From: Enterobacter sp. Cy-643
Lineage (GTDB): Bacteria > Pseudomonadota > Gammaproteobacteria > Enterobacterales > Enterobacteriaceae
Reading direction: 5' to 3'
Assembly: GCF_011752815.1 (NCBI RefSeq)
Contig: NZ_VWWV01000001.1
Coordinates: 496,001-560,000, forward strand
DNA length: 64,000 bases
Below the pieces are notes generated by a model that did no database searches, was not told the DNA's origin, and saw nothing but the letters and a program-made list of their open reading frames with translations. A program made the position numbers and the translations under genes. Positions 37,421-48,654 of this stretch are shown here, piece after piece (within the stretch, counting starts at the first letter, position 1; every line of letters starts with the position of its first letter).

Positions 37421-37545
37421 ATACCCGTCATACTTCGAGCCGCAGGGCGTGAACTGCACTCGCTCACCCCAGTTGCTTACTTGATGTAAGCGTCTGGGGA
37501 TCCTCGAGCTTGTTGCCTGCCTGCAACTCGAATTATTTAGGGTAT
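37421..37545. repeat. Dispersed enterobacterial palindromic repeat in mglB-mglA gap
   Basis: A 125-base element beginning ATACCC and ending GGGTAT, with TTCGAG/CTCGAA inner arms and a central CCCCAG...CTGGGG stem. Elements of this look are widely scattered between genes of enterics. It is close to one of the published small-repeat classes, but I am unsure which. It probably shapes mglB versus mglA message levels. Confidence 0.75.
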
Positions 37546-37622
37546 AACGTTTTCTTGTTGTACACGGGCGCAGATACCTGCGCCCGGCTTCAGGCAGGTT
37601 ACTCAGCGACACAGGTATAATT

Positions 37623-39143
37623 ATGGTCGACAATAACTCAGCTACGCCGACGGAGTTTTTGCTGGAAATGACCGGCATTAATAAATCCTTCCCCGGCGTT
37701 AAGGCACTGGATAATGTTAATTTAAAAGTGCGGCCACACTCTATTCACGCCCTGATGGGTGAAAACGGTGCGGGCAAATCGACATTATTGAAATGCCTTT
37801 TTGGGATCTACAGCAAAGATTCCGGCAGTATTCTTTTCCAGGGAAAAGAGGTGAATTTCAGCAGCACGAAAGAGGCGCTGGAAAACGGTATTTCTATGGT
37901 GCATCAGGAGCTTAACTTGGTTCTGCAGCGCACCGTGATGGACAACATGTGGCTTGGGCGCTACCCGACCAAAGGCGTGTTTGTCGATCAGGATAAAATG
38001 TACCGCGACACCAAAGAGATATTTGATGAGCTGGATATTGATATCGACCCGCGAGCGCGCGTCGGTACGCTGTCCGTTTCCCAAATGCAGATGATTGAAA
38101 TCGCCAAGGCTTTTTCCTATAACGCCAAAATCGTTATTATGGATGAGCCAACGTCGTCCCTGACGGAAAAAGAAGTTAATCATCTCTTTAAAATTATTCG
38201 CAAATTAAAAGATCGCGGCTGCGGAATAGTTTATATCTCCCATAAAATGGAAGAAATATTCCAGCTGTGCGATGAAATTACGATTTTGCGCGACGGGCAG
38301 TGGATTGCCACCCAGCCGCTGGAAGGGCTGGATATGGACAAAATCATCGCCATGATGGTGGGGCGTTCCCTGAACCAGCGCTTCCCGGACAAATCTAACG
38401 TGCCGGGCGAAGTTATCCTCGAAGTACGCAACCTGACCTCGCTGCGCCAGCCTTCTATTCGCGATATCTCCTTTGATCTACATAAAGGGGAAATCCTCGG
38501 CATTGCGGGCCTTGTCGGCGCGAAGCGTACCGACATTGTGGAAACGCTGTTTGGTATTCGCGAGAAGTCTGGCGGAACCATTACGCTACACGGCAAAAAG
38601 ATTAATAACAGCAGCGCGAACGAAGCGATCAATCACGGTTTTGCGCTGGTGACCGAAGAGCGCCGCTCGACCGGGATCTACGCTTACCTGGACATCGGTT
38701 TTAACTCACTCATTTCCAATATTCGTAACTACAAAAACAAAGTCGGTCTGCTGGATAACACGCGTATGAAAAGCGATACCCAGTGGGTTATCGACTCCAT
38801 GCGCGTGAAAACGCCGGGGCACCGTACCTCTATCGGCTCGCTGTCCGGCGGCAACCAGCAAAAAGTCATCATTGGCCGCTGGCTGCTCACTCAACCGGAA
38901 ATCCTGATGCTGGATGAGCCGACGCGCGGCATTGACGTTGGCGCTAAGTTTGAGATTTATCAGCTGATTGCCGAACTGGCCAAAAAAGGAAAAGGGATCA
39001 TTATCATTTCGTCCGAGATGCCGGAATTGTTAGGGATTACAGACCGTATTCTGGTGATGAGCAACGGGCTCGTGGCCGGAATTGTAGACACCAAAACAAC
39101 AACGCAGAACGAAATCCTCCGTCTTGCGTCTGTGCACCTGTGA
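37623..39143 (+). CDS. mglA: Galactose/methyl galactoside ABC transporter ATP-binding protein MglA
   Basis: A 506-aa duplicated ATPase of the sugar ABC family. The first domain has Walker [10 protein letters not shown], signature [14 protein letters not shown] and Walker [15 protein letters not shown]. The second half has the degenerate loop [12 protein letters not shown] in place of Walker A, typical of MglA/RbsA, then [15 protein letters not shown] and [14 protein letters not shown]. It matches E. coli MglA over its whole length. It lies between mglB (202-base gap with a repeat) and mglC (20-base gap). Confidence 0.98.
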   Translation: MVDNNSATPTEFLLEMTGINKSFPGVKALDNVNLKVRPHSIHALMGENGAGKSTLLKCLFGIYSKDSGSILFQGKEVNFSSTKEALENGISMVHQELNLVLQRTVMDNMWLGRYPTKGVFVDQDKMYRDTKEIFDELDIDIDPRARVGTLSVSQMQMIEIAKAFSYNAKIVIMDEPTSSLTEKEVNHLFKIIRKLKDRGCGIVYISHKMEEIFQLCDEITILRDGQWIATQPLEGLDMDKIIAMMVGRSLNQRFPDKSNVPGEVILEVRNLTSLRQPSIRDISFDLHKGEILGIAGLVGAKRTDIVETLFGIREKSGGTITLHGKKINNSSANEAINHGFALVTEERRSTGIYAYLDIGFNSLISNIRNYKNKVGLLDNTRMKSDTQWVIDSMRVKTPGHRTSIGSLSGGNQQKVIIGRWLLTQPEILMLDEPTRGIDVGAKFEIYQLIAELAKKGKGIIIISSEMPELLGITDRILVMSNGLVAGIVDTKTTTQNEILRLASVHL

Positions 39144-39163
39144 TGATTTAGGGGCTATTAAAA

Positions 39164-40174
39164 ATGAGTGCGTTAAATAAGAAGAGTTTTCTAACTTATC
39201 TCAAAGAGGGCGGCATCTACGTGGTGCTGCTGGTGCTGCTGGCAATCATTATTTTCCAGGATCCGACTTTCTTGAGTTTGCTTAACCTGAGTAACATCCT
39301 GACCCAGTCCTCGGTGCGCATTATAATCGCGCTGGGCGTGGCCGGGTTGATTGTCACTCAGGGGACTGACCTTTCCGCCGGGCGCCAGGTTGGGCTGGCG
39401 GCGGTTGTGGCGGCGACGCTTTTGCAATCGATGGATAACGTCAACAAGGTGTTCCCGGACATGCACACCATGCCGATTCCGCTGGTGCTGCTGATAGTCT
39501 GTGCCGTGGGCGCGGTCATTGGTCTGGTGAACGGCATTATTATTGCCTACCTGAACGTGACGCCGTTTATCACCACCCTGGGAACCATGATCATCGTGTA
39601 CGGGATTAACTCCCTGTACTACGACTTCGTAGGCGCGTCGCCGATTTCCGGTTTTGACTCACACTTCTCTACCTTCACGCAGGGCTTTATCGCGCTGGGC
39701 AGCTTCCGCCTGTCGTACATCACGTTCTACGCCCTGTTTGCGGTGCTGTTCGTCTGGGTGCTGTGGAACAAAACCCGCTTCGGCAAAAACATCTTCGCTA
39801 TCGGCGGCAACCCGGAAGCGGCGAAAGTATCCGGCGTTAACGTGGCGCTGAACCTGATCATGATTTATGCCCTGTCCGGCGTGTTCTATGCCTTTGGCGG
39901 GATGCTGGAAGCAGGCCGTATCGGCTCGGCCACCAACAACCTCGGCTTTATGTACGAACTGGATGCGATTGCGGCGTGCGTGGTGGGCGGCGTGTCATTC
40001 AGCGGCGGGGTGGGGACGGTTGTCGGCGTGGTCACCGGGGTAATTATCTTCACGGTGATCAACTACGGCCTGACCTATATCGGCGTGAACCCTTACTGGC
40101 AGTACATCATCAAGGGCGGCATTATTATCTTCGCCGTGGCGCTCGACTCCCTGAAGTACGCGCGCAAGAAATAA
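39164..40174 (+). CDS. mglC: Galactose/methyl galactoside ABC permease MglC
   Basis: A 336-aa RbsC-type permease with about ten helices. Landmarks are GVAGLIVTQGTDLSAGRQVGLAAV (split: ALGVAGLIVTQGTDLS, AGRQVGLAAV) and FGKNIFAIGGNPEAAKVSGV, the ATPase-contact loop. Length equals E. coli MglC. It is the last gene of mglBAC; a strong terminator follows. The K-12 neighbours preA/preT are absent and sanA comes next. Confidence 0.98.
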   Translation: MSALNKKSFLTYLKEGGIYVVLLVLLAIIIFQDPTFLSLLNLSNILTQSSVRIIIALGVAGLIVTQGTDLSAGRQVGLAAVVAATLLQSMDNVNKVFPDMHTMPIPLVLLIVCAVGAVIGLVNGIIIAYLNVTPFITTLGTMIIVYGINSLYYDFVGASPISGFDSHFSTFTQGFIALGSFRLSYITFYALFAVLFVWVLWNKTRFGKNIFAIGGNPEAAKVSGVNVALNLIMIYALSGVFYAFGGMLEAGRIGSATNNLGFMYELDAIAACVVGGVSFSGGVGTVVGVVTGVIIFTVINYGLTYIGVNPYWQYIIKGGIIIFAVALDSLKYARKK

Positions 40175-40188
40175 CCTCCGCAGTTTGC

Positions 40189-40224
40189 AAAAAAGCCCGC
40201 CAGACAGTGTGCGGGCTTTTTTTT
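40189..40224. terminator. Bidirectional terminator between mglC and sanA
   Basis: Stem AGCCCGC / GCGGGCT flanked by A6 on one side and T8 on the other, so it serves both convergent genes. Confidence 0.92.
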
Positions 40225-40243
40225 GCTCAGCAAAAAGCAGATA

Positions 40244-40994
<751 letters not shown>

Positions 40995-41094
40995 TTATCC
41001 AAGGCTACTTTACCCGGCCCTCAAGAGCAAGAAACGCGGGTTCAGTTGGGGCAAATTTCAACAATGCGAGTGTGGGTACACCCGCAACGGAGAA

Positions 41095-41982
41095 TTATTG
41101 AGCAATGTTAACGCGCTCAACGGCTTCACAGCCCAGCGCTTTCAGCGTGGCGGAGGTGGCATCCCACTGCAGCAGCGGCGCATTGAATTTTTCTGCCAGC
41201 ACGGCGCGTTTAATCTGCGGATAGTCGTAGCCATTCAGAGAAAGCAGGTTCAGCGCGGCCTGCAGCGGCGGCAGGGAAGGATTGAACGCGGCGTTTTCCG
41301 CATAGCAGCCGGTGAAGATTTTCCCGTCGAGCATTTCCAGCGCAACGCCTGCCGGGGCTTTGCTGTAGGGCGCGTGGCTGCGGTTAGCGGCAGCAATTGC
41401 CGCCTGTGTCAGGGCATCCCCCTGCAACGCGAAGCCATGATTCTCTTCGTCCAGCAGCAGCGTTTTGATCTCCAGGTCGCGTGGGCCAAAGGCATCTGGC
41501 AGATATTCGCCCAGAGTGGAAGGCTTGCGGCCAGGCAAATGAATGCGCAGCGCGGTGCCGCTGTTCAGTTCATTCATAAACTGACGGCAGTGGCCGCAGG
41601 GAGTGTAGTTGACCGTGATATCAACCAGACCCTTTTCGCCGCGCATCCACGCGTGGGTAATGGCGCTTTGTTCGGCGTGCACGGTTTGCTGCATGGTGGC
41701 ACCCAGAAACTCCATGTTACCGCCAAAATAGAGGTTCCCGCTGACGCCTCGCGCGACGGCGCCGACGTTAAAATGAGAGAGGTCTGCGCGGGCGCAGGCG
41801 GCGGCCAGCGGCAGCAGAGCGAAAGCCAGGTCTTCATCACCCAGCCCGGTTTGATGTTGGAGCGCTTCAACTTCGGCTGCGGTAAACATCGCCGGGAAGT
41901 GGTCGTCTGCAAGCAGGGGCTGCAAAGCGGTTTGCAGTGCGGAAGGAAGTTGCACAACGGCGGCATCAAAACGTGAACGCAT
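41095..41982 (-). CDS. cdd: Cytidine deaminase
   Basis: A 295-aa homodimeric zinc enzyme that deaminates cytidine and deoxycytidine. Zinc and catalytic residues lie at the E. coli positions: His102 and Glu104 in HAEQSA, Cys129 and Cys132 in PCGHCRQ. The C-terminal half is the inactive second deaminase-like domain usual for this long type. In E. coli the gene is controlled by CytR and CRP. A possible CRP half-dyad (TGTGATCTAC, 42041-42050) lies upstream. Confidence 0.97.
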   Translation of the reverse strand: MRSRFDAAVVQLPSALQTALQPLLADDHFPAMFTAAEVEALQHQTGLGDEDLAFALLPLAAACARADLSHFNVGAVARGVSGNLYFGGNMEFLGATMQQTVHAEQSAITHAWMRGEKGLVDITVNYTPCGHCRQFMNELNSGTALRIHLPGRKPSTLGEYLPDAFGPRDLEIKTLLLDEENHGFALQGDALTQAAIAAANRSHAPYSKAPAGVALEMLDGKIFTGCYAENAAFNPSLPPLQAALNLLSLNGYDYPQIKRAVLAEKFNAPLLQWDATSATLKALGCEAVERVNIAQ

Positions 41983-42040
41983 GTTAAAGCCTCATCAAAG
42001 GTAACGGAAACGTAGTTTACGGATCTGTACAGGCCAAATA

Positions 42041-42056
42041 TGTGATCTACTTCTAA
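42041..42056 (-). promoter_or_regulatory. Possible CRP site upstream of cdd
   Basis: TGTGA-TCTACT-TCTAA, good on one half only, 59 bases before the cdd ATG. The E. coli cdd promoter has CRP and CytR sites. Weak evidence. Confidence 0.35.
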
Positions 42057-42110
42057 TTGTTTGTGCAACTTATGAAAGCAAAAATGAAATTGCGCGATCT
42101 CTCGCAAGTT

Positions 42111-42806
42111 TTAGCCGAATAGTTTCAGCAGCACCGGGAATAAAAATGGGGCGATAAGCGAGGTCATGACCCCGCAAATCACCAGCGCCAGCGAGCTGAA
42201 AGCGCCTTCCTGGAAGTCCAGCTCCGCGCAGCGCGCCGTGCCCAGCGCATGTGAAGCCGTGCCCATCGCCAGCCCGCGCGAGGCCTTGGTCTTGATGCGC
42301 ATCATGTTCAGCAGCGTGTGGCCAAACACGGCGCCAAGAATACCGACGAAGATTACGCAGACGGCGCTGATAGCCGGAATACCGCCAATGCCGCCGCCAA
42401 CCGCCATTGCAATCGGCGTAGTGACGGATTTCGGCAGTACGGAGGCAGCGATTTCCGGAGACGCGCCCATCAATAACGCAATTGATGTGCCGGTGGACAT
42501 CGCCACCATGCTGCCAATAAAGCAGATGGTAATAATGGATTTCCAGCGGGCGCGGATCTGGTGAATTTGCTCATAAAGCGGGAAGGCCAGCGCGACAACC
42601 GCCGGCTGCAGCAGGTCGTTAAGCACTTCGCTGCCTTTAAAGTAGTGGTCGTAGGGAATGCCGGTTACCAGCAAAAAGGGAATGATCACCACCATGCAAA
42701 CCAGCAGCGGGTTCAGCAGCGGGGATTTCAACCGGGCGGCCAGTTTGCGGGCGGCAAAAAACACCAGCAGCGTTAACGGTAAAGACCACCATATAAAGTG
42801 CATCAT
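42111..42806 (-). CDS. yohK: LrgB/CidB-family membrane protein YohK
   Basis: A 231-aa polytopic protein of the LrgB family (CidB-like), with conserved segments [22 protein letters not shown] and [25 protein letters not shown]. The CidA/LrgA-LrgB pairs are viewed as holin-like systems or as small-metabolite transporters; the E. coli function is unsettled. Its start overlaps the yohJ stop by 4 bases, so the two are one operon. Confidence 0.93.
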   Translation of the reverse strand: MMHFIWWSLPLTLLVFFAARKLAARLKSPLLNPLLVCMVVIIPFLLVTGIPYDHYFKGSEVLNDLLQPAVVALAFPLYEQIHQIRARWKSIITICFIGSMVAMSTGTSIALLMGASPEIAASVLPKSVTTPIAMAVGGGIGGIPAISAVCVIFVGILGAVFGHTLLNMMRIKTKASRGLAMGTASHALGTARCAELDFQEGAFSSLALVICGVMTSLIAPFLFPVLLKLFG

Positions 42807-43204
42807 TTTTTCTCTGCCTCGCCTTCACCAATCACTTTTCTTTCGCCGTGCACCAGATGCGAGCTCCAGCTCACGATAACCAGCACCACCAGCGTACTGA
42901 TCAAACAGGACACCACCACCGGACCAAACTGGGCTTTCAGCACGTCGTAATACTGCATCACGCCCACGCCAATGGGCACGAACAGCAGGGCCATATAGCG
43001 AATCAGCAAATGGCAGCTGGGTTTTACCCACTTTGCCGGGAGGATCTGCAGCGACAGCAGCACAAACAAAATCAGCATGCCGATAATGCTGCCGGGAATG
43101 ACGATAGGCAGTAAAGAGGCGACAAAAATACCGGCGTATAAGCACAGGTAAATTAAGATAAAAGCGCGAAGATACTGCCAGATTATCGTGAACGAGTTAC
43201 GCAT
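42803..43204 (-). CDS. yohJ: LrgA/CidA-family holin-like membrane protein YohJ
   Basis: A 133-aa protein with four membrane helices. The LrgA family motif [15 protein letters not shown] is present near residues 35-50, and [12 protein letters not shown] follows. It is the upstream partner of yohK with a 4-base ATGA overlap. Same pair and order as E. coli. The gene upstream in this window (ldtB) is not the K-12 neighbour. Confidence 0.93.
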   Translation of the reverse strand: MRNSFTIIWQYLRAFILIYLCLYAGIFVASLLPIVIPGSIIGMLILFVLLSLQILPAKWVKPSCHLLIRYMALLFVPIGVGVMQYYDVLKAQFGPVVVSCLISTLVVLVIVSWSSHLVHGERKVIGEGEAEKK

Positions 43205-43332
43205 GGAGGTTACCCTTTAAGAAACGCATTCATCATACAATTAAACTCAAAATTGTGCTATCCATCACATCATGAATTATCAGCATAACAAACATTCCCT
43301 GCGTGAAGGTTGTAGGGCGGATTTCGGGCAAT

Positions 43333-43355
43333 AAAAAAGCGGCCCGGAGGCCGCT
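43333..43355 (-). terminator. Terminator of ldtB
   Basis: Stem AGCGGCC / GGCCGCT with a 4-base loop, followed on the minus strand by T6. It starts about 20 bases after the ldtB stop. Confidence 0.9.
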
Positions 43356-43374
43356 ATTTTGCAAACTGCTGGAC

Positions 43375-44289
43375 TTAGTTTAGACGAACCGGCATCCCGG
43401 AACGGTTCTGAATCGCCTGGTCAACAACGGTGGTGTCAACGTCGGACTGAGCGGTTACCTGCTGAACGCTGCTGGTCAGTTTAATCGGCACGATTTCATC
43501 GGAGTTGAACTGCGCTTCGGTGGTGGAAAGCGGGTTGTGAACTTCGATGTAACGGCTGCCGTCTGGCTCGGTGGTGGCTTTTACCGGCTCATCAATGAAC
43601 TGAACGCGGGTGCCAACCGGCACGTTGTCGAACAGGAACTTGATGTCTTCGTTACGCAGACGCACGCAGCCGTGGCTTACGCGCAGGCCGATACCGAAGT
43701 TGGCGTTGGTGCCGTGAATCGCATACAGGTTACCGATATACAGCGCGTACAGGCCCATTGGGTTGTCCGGGCCAGCGGGAACAACGGCCGGCAGCGGCGT
43801 ACCGGCTGCGGCGTATTCCGCGTGCATTTTTGCCGTCGGGGTCCAGGTTGGACCATTTTTCTTACGCTCTACCTTGGTGGTCCAGTTGATCGGGGTATCT
43901 TTCCCCAGCTGGCCGATACCGATTGGCAGCACGATCACTGTGTTGGTGCCTTTCGGGTAATAGTACAGGCGCATTTCGGCGCTGTTGATCACAATCCCTT
44001 CATGCACGGTATCCGGCAGGATCAGCTGCTGAGGGATGTTCAGGATGGTACCGGCTTTTGGCAGGTACGGGTCAATGCCTGGGTTAGCTTCCAGCATGTT
44101 AGACAGACCCATCTGGTACTGTGCGGCATACTCTTCCAGCGGCGCGGTGCTGCCTTCAGGAATAGTGATAACCTGGTTTTCACCAACCAGGCGGCTGCCG
44201 TTAGTGGGTAACGGATAGGTCACGGCGGAAGCAGAGAAAGACGCGACAGCCACAAAAGCCAGTAAAAGCGAGCGTAATTTCATAGTCAT
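43375..44289 (-). CDS. ldtB: L,D-transpeptidase LdtB (YbiS)
   Basis: A 304-aa periplasmic enzyme that attaches Braun lipoprotein to peptidoglycan meso-DAP. The signal peptide ends near SAVT (residue 22). A LysM-like region lies at about 37-85. The YkuD catalytic domain has [10 protein letters not shown] and SHGCVRLRN, with Cys208 as nucleophile and His206 nearby. The sequence follows E. coli YbiS more closely than its paralogues ErfK, YcfS and YnhG. It is divergent from ybiT. In K-12 it lies in the 18-19 min region, so the neighbour yohJ marks a synteny break. Confidence 0.95.
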   Translation of the reverse strand: MTMKLRSLLLAFVAVASFSASAVTYPLPTNGSRLVGENQVITIPEGSTAPLEEYAAQYQMGLSNMLEANPGIDPYLPKAGTILNIPQQLILPDTVHEGIVINSAEMRLYYYPKGTNTVIVLPIGIGQLGKDTPINWTTKVERKKNGPTWTPTAKMHAEYAAAGTPLPAVVPAGPDNPMGLYALYIGNLYAIHGTNANFGIGLRVSHGCVRLRNEDIKFLFDNVPVGTRVQFIDEPVKATTEPDGSRYIEVHNPLSTTEAQFNSDEIVPIKLTSSVQQVTAQSDVDTTVVDQAIQNRSGMPVRLN

Positions 44290-44527
44290 GTTATGCGAGT
44301 GTTATGCCAGACGGGCCAGCTAGTGAGTGTTCATGGACGATTCAGCCGCGCATTATATGTGCATTACATTCATCTGGGAAATCAGATGTGGATGAAATCA
44401 CAATTTTTTCACACTGATTAACTATTGTACGGTGAAGATGCGGGGCGACCCTTTATCATAGTTATGGCATAATGTGGCCGAAATCACATTCCAAAATCTC
44501 GACAACTTATTTCTCCAGGACATACCA

Positions 44528-46123
44528 GTGCTTGTATCCAGCAACGTTACCATGCAGTTTGGCAGCAAACCGCTGTTCGAAAACATCTCCGTTAAATTTG
44601 GCGGCGGCAACCGTTACGGCCTGATTGGCGCGAACGGAAGCGGCAAATCTACGTTCATGAAAATCCTCGGCGGGGACTTAGAGCCAACGCTTGGCAACGT
44701 TTCTCTCGACCCAAACGAGCGTATCGGTAAGCTGCGTCAGGATCAGTTCGCCTTCGAAAAATTCACCGTACTCGACACCGTTATCATGGGGCACGGCGAG
44801 CTGTGGGAAGTGAAGCAGGAACGTGACCGCATTTACGCTCTGCCGGACATGAGCGAAGAAGACGGTTACAAAGTTGCCGACCTCGAAGTGAAATACGGCG
44901 AGATGGACGGCTACACCGCAGAAGCGCGTGCCGGTGAATTGCTGCTGGGCGTGGGTATTCCGCTGGAGCAGCACTATGGCCCGATGAGCGAAGTCGCTCC
45001 AGGCTGGAAACTGCGCGTGCTGTTGGCGCAGGCGCTGTTCTCTAACCCGGACATCCTGCTGCTCGACGAACCAACGAACAACCTGGACATCGACACCATC
45101 CGCTGGCTGGAGCAGACGCTGAACGAACGTGACAGCACCATGATCATCATTTCGCACGACCGTCACTTCCTGAACATGGTCTGCACCCACATGGCCGATC
45201 TGGACTACGGCGAGCTGCGCGTTTATCCGGGCAACTACGACGAGTATATGACGGCGGCAACTCAGGCTCGTGAGCGCCTGCTGGCGGACAACGCGAAGAA
45301 GAAAGCGCAGATTGCGGATCTGCAATCCTTCGTTAGCCGCTTCAGCGCCAACGCATCCAAATCTCGCCAGGCCACCTCCCGCGCCCGTCAGATTGATAAA
45401 ATCAAGCTGGATGAAGTGAAGGCGTCCAGCCGTCAGAACCCGTTCATTCGCTTCGAGCAGGATAAGAAACTGTTCCGTAACGCCCTTGAAGTTGAAGCCG
45501 TGACTAAAGGGTTTGAGAACGGCCCGCTGTTTAAAAACTTCAACCTGCTGCTGGAAGTGGGCGAAAAGATTGCCATTCTGGGCGCCAACGGCGTGGGTAA
45601 ATCCACTATGCTGAAAACCCTGGTCGGCGAACTGACCCCGGAGAACGGCAGCGTGAAGTGGTCTGAAAATGCTCAGATTGGCTACTACGCTCAGGATCAT
45701 GAATACGAGTTCGAAAACGATCTGACCGTGTTCGACTGGATGAGCCAGTGGAAGCAGGAAGGCGACGACGAGCAGGCGGTGCGCAGCATTCTGGGCCGTC
45801 TGCTGTTCAGCCAGGACGATATTAAAAAGCCAGCTAAAGTCCTCTCCGGGGGCGAGAAGGGCCGTATGCTGTTCGGCAAGCTGATGATGGAAAAACCCAA
45901 CATCCTGATCATGGACGAACCGACGAACCACCTGGATATGGAATCCATCGAGTCGCTGAACATGGCGCTGGAGATGTATCAAGGGACGCTGATTTTCGTT
46001 TCCCACGACCGTGAGTTTGTTAGCTCGCTGGCAACCCGCGTACTGGAAATTACCCCAGAGCGCGTGATTGACTTCACCGGTGGCTACGAAGATTACCTGC
46101 GCAGCAAAGGGATCGACGGGTAA
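44528..46123 (+). CDS. ybiT: ABC-F family ATPase YbiT
   Basis: A 531-aa cytoplasmic ABC-F protein with two ATPase domains: first Walker [10 protein letters not shown], second GANGVGKST; Walker [12 protein letters not shown] and [11 protein letters not shown]; signature LSGGEKGRM in the second. The linker (P-site tRNA interaction motif) carries the long helical arm [23 protein letters not shown] proteins act on the ribosome; YbiT has been linked to translation fine-tuning. The start is the GTG at 44528 (read as [13 protein letters not shown]), which aligns with E. coli. An in-frame ATG 54 bases upstream gives no family sequence. Confidence 0.93.
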   Translation: MLVSSNVTMQFGSKPLFENISVKFGGGNRYGLIGANGSGKSTFMKILGGDLEPTLGNVSLDPNERIGKLRQDQFAFEKFTVLDTVIMGHGELWEVKQERDRIYALPDMSEEDGYKVADLEVKYGEMDGYTAEARAGELLLGVGIPLEQHYGPMSEVAPGWKLRVLLAQALFSNPDILLLDEPTNNLDIDTIRWLEQTLNERDSTMIIISHDRHFLNMVCTHMADLDYGELRVYPGNYDEYMTAATQARERLLADNAKKKAQIADLQSFVSRFSANASKSRQATSRARQIDKIKLDEVKASSRQNPFIRFEQDKKLFRNALEVEAVTKGFENGPLFKNFNLLLEVGEKIAILGANGVGKSTMLKTLVGELTPENGSVKWSENAQIGYYAQDHEYEFENDLTVFDWMSQWKQEGDDEQAVRSILGRLLFSQDDIKKPAKVLSGGEKGRMLFGKLMMEKPNILIMDEPTNHLDMESIESLNMALEMYQGTLIFVSHDREFVSSLATRVLEITPERVIDFTGGYEDYLRSKGIDG

Positions 46124-46128
46124 TTTCA

Positions 46129-46273
46129 CCCTCACCTTAACCCTCTCCCTGGAAGGGAGAGGGGACAGATTGAAGTATTTACCTCCTGCGGTTTTCCCCC
46201 GCGTTACAGCTGAGGGGGTAAACCTCATATTTTTTCTCCCTCGCCCCTTTGGGGAGAGGGTCGGGGTGAGGGG
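46129..46273. repeat. Inverted pair of CCCTCACC...CTCTCCC repeats after ybiT
   Basis: Left arm starts CCCTCACCTTAACCCTCTCC with an inner hairpin CCTCTCCC/GGGAGAGG. The right arm is its mirror, ending GGTCGGGGTGAGGGG. The two outward arms enclose about 70 unlike bases. The same element type occurs at 61513-61620. This arrangement is common as a dispersed palindromic repeat in enterics. Confidence 0.85.
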
Positions 46274-46276
46274 CAA

Positions 46277-48640
46277 CTATAGCCCCCACACCTCACATTC
46301 CACGCCGTTCACCAGCAGTCGACGTTTTTCTCCCTCAGGCAAAGACAGCCTAATCTCGCGCCACGCGGGCAAATAATCCCCCTTACGGCTAAAGACCACG
46401 TTAATTGCTTCAGCCGAACAGGTTATTTCCCAGCTAAGCCAGAGCGCGTTACCGTCTCTATAACCCCAGGATTCTCCGTCATCCTCAAACAGCATGCCGT
46501 GGGAAACCCCAGCGCCCTGCAGCGGGTAAATTTTCAGCTGACGAACGGTATCGTCCTGTGGGGAAACGTAGCTGATGCGCTCGCTGTGGGGCAGCGCCGC
46601 ACCGGCGCGAACCAGCAATGGCAAACGCTCAAGCGGGGCGGGCAGGGTGATGGTCTGGCCGCCGCTAAACCACTGGCCGCTGTCATAATCGTACCAGCCG
46701 TGCTCATTGGCCGGCAGCCATAAAGCGCGCTCGCGCTGTCCCGGCTCGACCACGCTTGCCACCAGAAGATCCCGGCCCAGCAGGAACTCATCGCATTCGT
46801 CAAAGGTTTTCACGTCATGTTCATGGTCAAGGAAGGTCGGCCGCAGCATGGGTTCGTCATCCGCATGCGCCTGCCACAGCAGCGTGTAGAAATAGGGCAG
46901 CAGGCGATAGCGCAGCTCAATGGCGCTGCGGATGGCCGGCGTGACCGCCGGATACATCCAGGGCTCGTTCACGGTATGGTCATCATTCCATGAATGGATG
47001 GTAAAGCGCGGGTGCATCACGCCGTTCTGAACCCAGCGCACGAAAAGCTCGGCGTCAGGTTTATCGCCTGAAAAACCGCCGACGTCATGCCCGACGTTAA
47101 ACAGGCCGGACAGGCTCATGCCGACGCCCATTCGTGTGTTATAGCGTAGCGTATCCCAGCTGGTGCGATTGTCACCGCTCCATGTCTGAACGTAGCGCTG
47201 CATCCCGGCGCAGCCGGAGCGGGAAATCAGATACGGGCGCTTGTCCGGGGCGAATTTCTGCTGAGCCTCCATTGAGGCTCGCATCATCAGCAGCGGCATG
47301 ACCGGGCGAATATGTTTGATGGCTATCGGTTGGCCAAAACCGTGGCAGCGCGCTTCCCCGTCCCACACTTCGTATTCGTTGTTGTCATTCCAGGTGGAGC
47401 CAATACCCATTTCCAGCAGCTGCGTGGTGACGCCAGCCTGCCACCACGTCACCGTGGCCGGGTTGGTGAAGTCCAGATGAGAGCCTTCATCGTCCCAGAA
47501 GCTGGAGCGTTCTGGCGCATCGGATTCCGAATCTTTGATAAACAGCCCGGCCGTGGCAACCTCCTCATAACGCGGATGATCCTGCAGCAGACAAGGCTTG
47601 ATGTTGGCCGCAAGACGGATACCCGCCGCCATAAACGCCTCGCTCATCACCTTTGGCTGCGGCACTTTTTCATAATTCCAGTTAAACACGTAGCGTTTGT
47701 TATTGATGGAGGTGTAGCCCGACGACAGCTGGAAAGAGTCGCACGGAATCGCGTGCTGTTGGCTCAGCCGGATAAAGTGCATCAGCTGATTTTGGGCGTC
47801 GGGCGCGTCGGTGTAATGCATCGTTGAGCCACTGTAGCCAAGGCTCCATTTTGGCCCGAAGAAGGTTTTTCCGGTCAGGCGCACGAAGGCTTTGGTGACG
47901 TCCAGCACGCGCGGGCCGAGAAACAGGTAATAGTCCAGGTCACCGGCTTCGGCCTGCCAGCGGCGGTAGGCCAGATGATAGTTGTCTATCTCGTTGCCCA
48001 GATCCAGCCAGCAGCTGCTCAGGTTGTCATAGAACAGGCCAAAGCTCACGTCGTCCCGGCACGTAATAGTGAAGGGAATATGCTTGTAAAGCGGGTCGGT
48101 CGACACCGCGTTATAGCCCATTGCGTCCAGATTACGCATCTCATAGCGCCTGCCGGTGCGGTTAAGCGGCCCGGCTTTCTCACCCAGCCCGTAAAAGCGC
48201 TCCCCGGCAAAGCGCCGCTGATAGTGGGCCACGCCATCGCCGTGGGCGTTAAGCTGATAGGCGCTGGTGGGGCGATCGCAGGCGAGGGGCAGCCATTCGC
48301 CCTGAACGGATTTGTATTCCCACGCCAGATAAAGCGGCTGGTGCACGGTCACGCGCAGGCTCTCGGTACTGATAATCAGGCAATCAGCCTGCTGTTCCAG
48401 CGTGAAGCCGGGCAGGGTAAACCCGGCGAGGCTTTCGCGGTCGCGCCCCTGCCACGGAACATCCTGCTGCGGGGCAATGCTCCAGGTGCGATCCAACGCC
48501 AGGCTATGCTGCCGCTTGATCAGCACGCGAAACAGCTTATCTTCCAGCACATACAGGTGCAGCGAATGCTTGCCGTCGAGGGTCAGGATAACCTGGCTGT
48601 CATTCTGGCCGGCGAGCGTCCAGTTCTTAAGTGTTTTCAT
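46277..48640 (-). CDS. Glycoside hydrolase family 31 alpha-glycosidase
   Basis: A 787-aa retaining alpha-glycosidase. The N-terminal beta-sandwich (to about 225) contains YQRRFAGERFYGLGEKAGPLNRTGRR. The (beta/alpha)8 barrel follows, with the catalytic nucleophile Asp in GIGSTWNDNNEYEVWD and the likely acid/base Asp in QTWSGDNRTSWDTLRYN. Two C-terminal beta domains follow. The WNDNNE form resembles alpha-glucosidases rather than sulfoquinovosidase (YihQ). No signal peptide, so it is cytoplasmic and needs an imported substrate. The MFS gene 14 bases upstream is its likely importer, and the divergent LacI gene its likely regulator. Substrate unknown. It is not in K-12 at this place. Confidence 0.87.
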   Translation of the reverse strand: MKTLKNWTLAGQNDSQVILTLDGKHSLHLYVLEDKLFRVLIKRQHSLALDRTWSIAPQQDVPWQGRDRESLAGFTLPGFTLEQQADCLIISTESLRVTVHQPLYLAWEYKSVQGEWLPLACDRPTSAYQLNAHGDGVAHYQRRFAGERFYGLGEKAGPLNRTGRRYEMRNLDAMGYNAVSTDPLYKHIPFTITCRDDVSFGLFYDNLSSCWLDLGNEIDNYHLAYRRWQAEAGDLDYYLFLGPRVLDVTKAFVRLTGKTFFGPKWSLGYSGSTMHYTDAPDAQNQLMHFIRLSQQHAIPCDSFQLSSGYTSINNKRYVFNWNYEKVPQPKVMSEAFMAAGIRLAANIKPCLLQDHPRYEEVATAGLFIKDSESDAPERSSFWDDEGSHLDFTNPATVTWWQAGVTTQLLEMGIGSTWNDNNEYEVWDGEARCHGFGQPIAIKHIRPVMPLLMMRASMEAQQKFAPDKRPYLISRSGCAGMQRYVQTWSGDNRTSWDTLRYNTRMGVGMSLSGLFNVGHDVGGFSGDKPDAELFVRWVQNGVMHPRFTIHSWNDDHTVNEPWMYPAVTPAIRSAIELRYRLLPYFYTLLWQAHADDEPMLRPTFLDHEHDVKTFDECDEFLLGRDLLVASVVEPGQRERALWLPANEHGWYDYDSGQWFSGGQTITLPAPLERLPLLVRAGAALPHSERISYVSPQDDTVRQLKIYPLQGAGVSHGMLFEDDGESWGYRDGNALWLSWEITCSAEAINVVFSRKGDYLPAWREIRLSLPEGEKRRLLVNGVECEVWGL

Positions 48641-48654
48641 GAGAGACCATCCAT

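Noticed and set aside
36542-37678. 378-codon minus-strand frame opposite mglB
   Set aside because: Antisense to mglB, low-complexity protein without family features; a shadow of a highly biased gene.
44678-46276. Long open frame (532 codons) on the minus strand opposite ybiT
   Set aside because: It is fully antisense to a well-conserved ABC-F gene and its protein has no recognisable domain; it reflects high GC content and codon bias of ybiT.
46277-48640. Sulfoquinovosidase (YihQ-type) assignment for the GH31 enzyme
   Set aside because: The nucleophile motif reads WNDNNE, not the form I associate with YihQ, and no other sulfoquinovose genes are present.
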